Source: Fibrobacterota bacterium (GTDB lineage: Bacteria; Fibrobacterota; Chitinivibrionia; Chitinivibrionales; Chitinispirillaceae). Taken from it: a stretch of DNA of 64,000 nt. Shown piece after piece: positions 59,954-64,000 of this stretch. The position numbers were made by a program, and so were the translations under genes. Below the pieces are notes generated by a model, which saw only the letters and a program-made list of their open reading frames with translations, ran no database searches and had not been told where the DNA came from. The stretch is from positions 85,635 through 149,634 of the forward strand of contig JAEYNR010000031.1 of NCBI GenBank assembly GCA_023412475.1. Direction: 5' to 3'. The first letter of the stretch is position 1, and the number at the start of each line of letters is the position of its first letter.

Positions 59954-60712
59954 TTGAAAAAAAGCGACTCTCTTATGAACTCTATCTCTTTATCCCCAAC
60001 TTTGGAAGATTATCTGGAAGCTATCTACCAGATCTCTCTTTTCAATAAAGTAGCCCGCTCGATGGAGATTGCCGACAAATTGAACGTGAAACGGTCTTCA
60101 GTAACTGTTGCACTTCGTTCTTTAGCTGATAAGGGACTAATAAATTACCAGGCACGCTCCTATGTTACTCTGACCGACAATGGTTTGAATGCAGCACGTT
60201 GTGTGGACAAAAAGCACCATATTCTCTTTGACTTCTTTGTTAAGCTGTTGGGTATGTCTGAGGGTGATGCTGATAAAGCTGCATGTGGAATGGAACACGG
60301 AATGACCTCCGAGGTGTGCAGGAAAATGTCTGCCCTGATGAATGTATTAAACTGCGACCAGGCTTTAGCTGAAAAGCTGATCGCGTCCATTTCGCCGTCT
60401 GAAACGGAGATTGATTGCAGGAATGATTGCGAGTGCAGCTTATCTGTGGATAGAGATCAACAGGAAAAAAAAGAGGACCCTGCTCTTTACGATCTAAATG
60501 CACTCAAACCCGGTGAGCGGGGAATTATTGAAAAAATTATAGGTTCCGGAGCTTTAAAGAAACGCTTACGGGAAATGGGGGTAACCCGTGGTCAGGAAGT
60601 TTTGGTGGAACGGGCAGCTCCCCTAGATGACCCTATCGAGATTCAGGTCAGAAATTTTCACTTGTCGCTGCGCAGAGACGAGGCAGCACTGATCATTATT
60701 AAAAAAGGTTAA
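59954..60712 (+). CDS. DtxR-family metalloregulator with C-terminal FeoA domain
   Basis: 252 residues starting at TTG (an ATG seven codons downstream is possible). Residues 14-75 form a winged helix (Thr-Leu-Glu-Asp-Tyr-Leu-Glu-Ala-Ile-Tyr, Val-Lys-Arg-Ser-Ser-Val-Thr). The dimerisation/metal region has His-His-Ile-Leu, Ala-Ala-Cys-Gly-Met-Glu-His typical of DtxR/MntR. From about 175 a FeoA/SH3-like domain follows (Leu-Lys-Pro-Gly-Glu-Arg-Gly-Ile-Ile, Leu-Arg-Glu-Met-Gly-Val-Thr). Adjacent feoA and feoB are its likely targets, controlled by Fe2+ availability. Confidence 0.9.
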   Translation: MKKSDSLMNSISLSPTLEDYLEAIYQISLFNKVARSMEIADKLNVKRSSVTVALRSLADKGLINYQARSYVTLTDNGLNAARCVDKKHHILFDFFVKLLGMSEGDADKAACGMEHGMTSEVCRKMSALMNVLNCDQALAEKLIASISPSETEIDCRNDCECSLSVDRDQQEKKEDPALYDLNALKPGERGIIEKIIGSGALKKRLREMGVTRGQEVLVERAAPLDDPIEIQVRNFHLSLRRDEAALIIIKKG

Positions 60713-60730
60713 AAAAATTTTTTAACCATA

Positions 60731-60748
60731 AATTAGAATCATCTAATT
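60731..60748. promoter_or_regulatory. Palindromic operator candidate before feoA
   Basis: AATTAGAATCATCTAATT: 7-bp perfect arms around a 4-base centre, fitting the TTAG-N6-CTAA framework of DtxR/IdeR-type sites. It lies 23 bases upstream of the feoA start and just after the DtxR-family gene. Confidence 0.55.
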
Positions 60749-60771
60749 AATTAGCCACTCCTTAATTGATG

Positions 60772-61077
60772 ATGAGGCTTAATGTGATTGAGAATAAAAA
60801 GCAGACTGGGAGATTATTCAGTTATTGCAAAGGAAGTCAGTTGGTGGTTTGCAGGATCGAAGGGGATGCTGTATTGAAGCGGCGTCTTGTTCTAGTGATG
60901 GGGTTTGCTCCTGGTGAGAAGCTAAGTATCGTGAAATATGTACAGTCAGAGGACGCTTTGGAGCTTACGATTAAGAATTGCCATACTGCGTTGAGGGTTT
61001 CTGAGGTAGACAGGAAATATATTCTACCGGTCAGTGGAGGTTATGAAGAGTTCAGGGTTGAAGGGGTAAGAAGATGA
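60772..61077 (+). CDS. feoA: FeoA domain protein
   Basis: About 101 residues (TTG 60766, ATG 60769 and ATG 60772 are all in frame; none has a clear ribosome site). Leu-Lys-Arg-Arg-Leu-Val-Leu-Val-Met-Gly-Phe-Ala-Pro-Gly-Glu-Lys and a final Val-Glu-Gly-Val are FeoA-like, with a longer N-terminus than usual. FeoA is a small SH3-like partner of FeoB in ferrous iron uptake. Its stop overlaps the feoB start by four bases. Confidence 0.8.
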   Translation: MRLNVIENKKQTGRLFSYCKGSQLVVCRIEGDAVLKRRLVLVMGFAPGEKLSIVKYVQSEDALELTIKNCHTALRVSEVDRKYILPVSGGYEEFRVEGVRR

Positions 61078-63206
61078 GCTTGAAAGTAGCACTTACCGGT
61101 AATCCCAATTCAGGGAAAACTTCTCTATTCAACCGGCTTACTGGGGCAACGCAGAAAGTGGGAAACTGGAGCGGGGTGACTGTTGAGATTAAGGAAGGCA
61201 CCGCTCGTTTTGGTAGGGAACAGGTTACAATTATTGATCTTCCGGGGACCTATTCTTTATGTACCTGTTCTCTGGAAGAGCGGGTTGCACGCAACTTTAT
61301 TGTGGATGAAAAGCCGGATGTGGTGGTTGATGTAATAGATGCTACCAATCTTGAGCGGCATCTGTATCTGGCTGTACAGCTTTTAGAACTGGGGGTACGC
61401 CCTGTACTGGCTCTTAATATGTGGGATGAAGTGAAGAGCAAGGGGCTTGAGATTGACATAGAGCTTTTAAGTAAGCTTATGGGATTGACCATCGTAGCCA
61501 CTAATGCCAGAACAGGGGAAGGAGTACAGCAACTGCTTGCAGCAGCAGTAAAGCAGAGCTGTGAAAAAGTCAACATATCAATCGATTTTGCAGTGCGGCT
61601 TCCCGACGAACTGGAAACGGCTGTGGTTGAGCTCAAGGCAGAAGTTGACAAAATAGGCAAAATAAAATATAACCGAAGATGGCTTACATTGCAGCTCTTT
61701 GAGCAGGACAGGCAGATTGAATCATTGATAAGGGGTTTTCCTCAGGGAGGGCAGATACTTGCTTTGCGCGATCGTCTTAATCAGAATCTGAATAAAATTC
61801 TGGGGGATCTGCCTGAAGTTTACATTGCAGAGTCCAGATACGGTTTTATCGCTGGCGCAGTAAAGGAAACTGTTAAACAGACAAGGCCTGATAGGGTCGA
61901 GGTTTCCGACCAGATTGATGCGGTTGTAACACACCGGTTCTGGGCATACCCGATATTTATCCTGTTTATGTGGCTTTTATTCCAGGCAACATTCAGGCTG
62001 GGAGAATATCCTATGGGTTGGATTGAATCGCTATTTACCTGGTTGCATCAAGTTGCCAGTAGCTCTTTACCCGAAGGGGGGCTCAGGGATCTGATTTCCG
62101 ATGGGATCATTGCCGGGGTTGGCGGAGTAATAGTTTTTCTTCCTAATATACTGATTTTGTTTCTGGGTATATCTATTATGGAAGATACCGGTTATATGGC
62201 CAGAGCCGCTTTTATTACCGACAAACTTATGCACCGTATAGGTTTACACGGAAAAAGTTTTATCCCTATGATTATGGGCTTGGGATGCAGTGTTCCGGCA
62301 ATCATGGCTGCTCGTACTTTGGAATCCAGGAAAGACCGGATTAAAACAATTTTACTCACTCCCCTGGTCTCCTGTTCTGCGCGGTTGCCGGTTTTTGTAC
62401 TCTTTGCAGGTGCACTATTTCCGAAACACGCTGCCAATGTAGTCTTTCTTTTTCAGGTTGTCTTTGGATTCGGGGCTTTCATTTTAATGGGCTTTGTATT
62501 CAAGCATACTCTTTTTCAGAAAGAGGAGGATTATCCGTTTGTGATGGAGCTGCCGCCCTATAGATTGCCAACTTTGCAGAGCATTCTTATTCATATGTGG
62601 CAGAAAACCGAGCACTATCTGAAGAAAATGGGTGGTGTGGTACTTCTTTTCTCTGTAATTCTGTGGTGGATGAGTGCTTATCCGAAAGCTCCCCAAATCG
62701 AAAGCCAGTTTGATCAGCGAATAGAGGCTGCAAAATTGGTTCACACTGTGTCTGGTGATGAGAAAAATGAGCAAATTGAGGAGCTTCAATCCCTAAAGCA
62801 TGCAGCAGTGATGGAGCAAACCTATATTGGCCGTGTTGGCAGATTCATAGAGCCAATAGTAAAACCATTTGGTTCTGACTGGAGGGGAGCGGTGTCGTTG
62901 GTCACCGGTTTTGTTGCCAAAGAGGTGGTAGTTGGTTCTATGGGAGTTTTGTATGCGGTTGGTGACGATGTTGATGAGCAGAGTGATGGGCTCAGAGAAG
63001 TTCTTAAGGAGAATTTTACTCAGCTCTCAGCGTTTGCTTTTATGCTCTTTGTGCTCTTGTATACTCCCTGTGTGGTAGCTCTTGCTACTGTTATTAGAGA
63101 GTTGAAAAACTGGAAGTGGTCACTCTTCTCGGTCAGTTATCAACTGTTACTTGCGTGGACTGCTGCTACAGTGGTCTACCAGATCGGTAAGCTAGTTGGA
63201 TTATGA
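61074..63206 (+). CDS. feoB: Ferrous iron transporter FeoB
   Basis: 710 residues. N-terminal GTPase: G1 Gly-Asn-Pro-Asn-Ser-Gly-Lys-Thr-Ser (9-17), G3 Asp-Leu-Pro-Gly-Thr-Tyr-Ser-Leu, G4 Asn-Met-Trp-Asp. A helical spacer (about 170-270) is followed by at least eight membrane helices, including the two Gate regions (Gly-Cys-Ser-Val-Pro-Ala-Ile and Tyr-Thr-Pro-Cys-Val). It imports Fe2+ across the inner membrane using GTP. Gene start overlaps feoA by ATGA. A terminator follows at 63228-63250. Confidence 0.97.
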   Translation: MSLKVALTGNPNSGKTSLFNRLTGATQKVGNWSGVTVEIKEGTARFGREQVTIIDLPGTYSLCTCSLEERVARNFIVDEKPDVVVDVIDATNLERHLYLAVQLLELGVRPVLALNMWDEVKSKGLEIDIELLSKLMGLTIVATNARTGEGVQQLLAAAVKQSCEKVNISIDFAVRLPDELETAVVELKAEVDKIGKIKYNRRWLTLQLFEQDRQIESLIRGFPQGGQILALRDRLNQNLNKILGDLPEVYIAESRYGFIAGAVKETVKQTRPDRVEVSDQIDAVVTHRFWAYPIFILFMWLLFQATFRLGEYPMGWIESLFTWLHQVASSSLPEGGLRDLISDGIIAGVGGVIVFLPNILILFLGISIMEDTGYMARAAFITDKLMHRIGLHGKSFIPMIMGLGCSVPAIMAARTLESRKDRIKTILLTPLVSCSARLPVFVLFAGALFPKHAANVVFLFQVVFGFGAFILMGFVFKHTLFQKEEDYPFVMELPPYRLPTLQSILIHMWQKTEHYLKKMGGVVLLFSVILWWMSAYPKAPQIESQFDQRIEAAKLVHTVSGDEKNEQIEELQSLKHAAVMEQTYIGRVGRFIEPIVKPFGSDWRGAVSLVTGFVAKEVVVGSMGVLYAVGDDVDEQSDGLREVLKENFTQLSAFAFMLFVLLYTPCVVALATVIRELKNWKWSLFSVSYQLLLAWTAATVVYQIGKLVGL

Positions 63207-63227
63207 AAAAATATTTTTATCATTGAT

Positions 63228-63252
63228 AAGCCCTGTAAGAGGGCTTTCTTGA
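63228..63252 (+). terminator. Terminator of the feo operon
   Basis: AAGCCCT pairs with AGGGCTT around loop GTAAG, followed by TCTTG. Confidence 0.75.
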
Positions 63253-63312
63253 TGGTTCACATTTAAAGGCTTCTAATCGTAATAGTATCAATTATCATTA
63301 ACAGGAGTTAAT

Positions 63313-63944
63313 ATGCTAAAAAAGTTACTGTGGTTTTAGCTTTACTGTTTAACTTACCAGTATCAATTTTCGCATCCCGTCCATTTATGACCGATGATGC
63401 AGCAACGGTTGAACAGCATGGTTTTGAGCTTGAGGTAGCCTCCGATTACTGGAAAGATTTTGCGAAATTTGGTGCAGCGCTTAAACATGGCCTAACTAAG
63501 CGCATGGATCTGTGTGTTGCTTTTGGTTGTGCGGCAGTGCCATCGGAGCTGAGGGCGGCCCAACCACTGGAGTTATCGCTTAAGTATAATTTTGTCCCTG
63601 AACACTTTACTGTTTCAATGGCTGGGACTTTCAACTCTGCTACTTATGCAGTTAATGCTATTTACACTCCTTCTTCCGAGCCATTATCAGTCCATGTAAA
63701 TCTGGGCTTTGAAGCCACCGCTGAAAACCGAAATGTGGTTTTGACTTATGGCATAGCAGCGGTTTTTAATGCTGCTATTGCTGCAATTGGTGCAGAAATT
63801 GGGGGAGTAGACAATGATTTGAACTGGTGGCAGATAGGGACACAGATAAATTTATTGGAGTGGCTCGCCATTGATGCTGGATTGGGTGGTGATTTTAATA
63901 AAGATATGGAACTAATAGTAACCAGCGGATTATGGTTTTATTTC
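63313..63944 (+). pseudogene. Outer-membrane protein gene with an early frameshift, runs to the window end
   Basis: AGGAG and ATG at 63313 open a frame that stops after eight codons. Adding one base to the A6 run at 63318-63323 restores Met-Leu-Lys-Lys-Val-Thr-Val-Val-Leu-Ala-Leu-Leu-Phe, a clean signal peptide, continuous with a 200-residue frame. That frame has Arg-Pro-Phe-Met-Thr-Asp-Asp-Ala, Gly-Phe-Glu-Leu-Glu-Val-Ala, Leu-Ser-Leu-Lys-Tyr-Asn and a closing Ser-Gly-Leu-Trp-Phe-Tyr-Phe, typical of barrels. A sequencing error in the homopolymer is as likely as a true mutation. The end is lost in the G16 run. Confidence 0.6.
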
Positions 63945-64000
63945 GGGGGGGGGGGGGGGGTTGAAGCCCGTAAAAAAAGGGAAACCCCCGCAAAAGGGGG
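63945..64000. other. Low-complexity contig-end sequence
   Basis: A run of 16 G is followed by a short stretch made of A7, C5 and G5 runs. This looks like unreliable assembly sequence rather than biology. Confidence 0.6.

Overview
The window looks like chromosomal DNA of an anaerobic, outer-membrane-bearing bacterium, probably of the Fibrobacterota/Chlorobi/Bacteroidota (FCB) group; a Chitinispirillia-like Fibrobacterota member is my best guess, not a proof. Reasons: moderately AT-rich DNA; anaerobic enzymes (NfnAB, hybrid-cluster protein Hcp, FeoAB, NikR); secreted proteins ending in a type IX-like beta-sandwich sorting domain (GH8 glucanase, DUF2271 protein, a gene fragment near 7.4 kb); two DUF5683-like proteins; and SpoVG in a non-sporulating setting. 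No prophage, CRISPR array or intact insertion sequence was seen. The right edge (16 G in a row followed by low-complexity sequence) looks like a contig end.

Layout. 1-2.2 kb: the tail of an iron alcohol dehydrogenase, a DUF2267 protein and a small membrane protein. 1.8-5.8 kb (minus): eanB-eanA-sufS-sufE, which reads as an oxygen-independent ergothioneine operon with its own cysteine desulfurase and SufE sulfur relay. 6.1-11.4 kb: a methyltransferase, an apparently inverted and broken secreted-protein gene, a lemA/nucleotidyltransferase/TPM-domain operon, an Rpn-nuclease remnant and repeat-rich spacer. 11.4-13.7 kb: nfnAB. 14-17.3 kb: a P-type cation ATPase fused to an N-terminal PTS EIIA domain. 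17.8-23.6 kb: rlmH, recG, a family 2 glycosyltransferase and an esterase. 24-30 kb: dnaK, a Nudix hydrolase, a secreted GH8 enzyme and a chemoreceptor. 30-33.5 kb: hcp and a membrane glycosyltransferase. 33.7-40.5 kb (minus): argF, a KaiC-like ATPase, two small membrane proteins, two receiver-only response regulators, uvrA and adk. 40.7-48.4 kb: spoVG, tRNA-Gln, rplY, pth, rpsF, rpsR, rplI, dapA, dapB, two DUF5683-like proteins and nrdR. 48.8-53.6 kb: tRNA-Gly, tRNA-Cys, nikR, a barrel-like protein, a YihY-family protein and pgsA. 54-58 kb: three tandem hsp20 genes behind a sigma-54-like promoter, an AI-2E-family protein and a DUF2271 protein. 58.3-64 kb: a metallophosphoesterase, an exported protein, dtxR-feoA-feoB, and a frameshifted outer-membrane protein gene running off the window.

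The most notable items are the ean/suf operon, the EIIA-P-type ATPase fusion, the KaiC-like signalling cluster, and a family of composite intergenic repeats present in at least five spacers. All identifications come from reading motifs by eye; no database search was possible.
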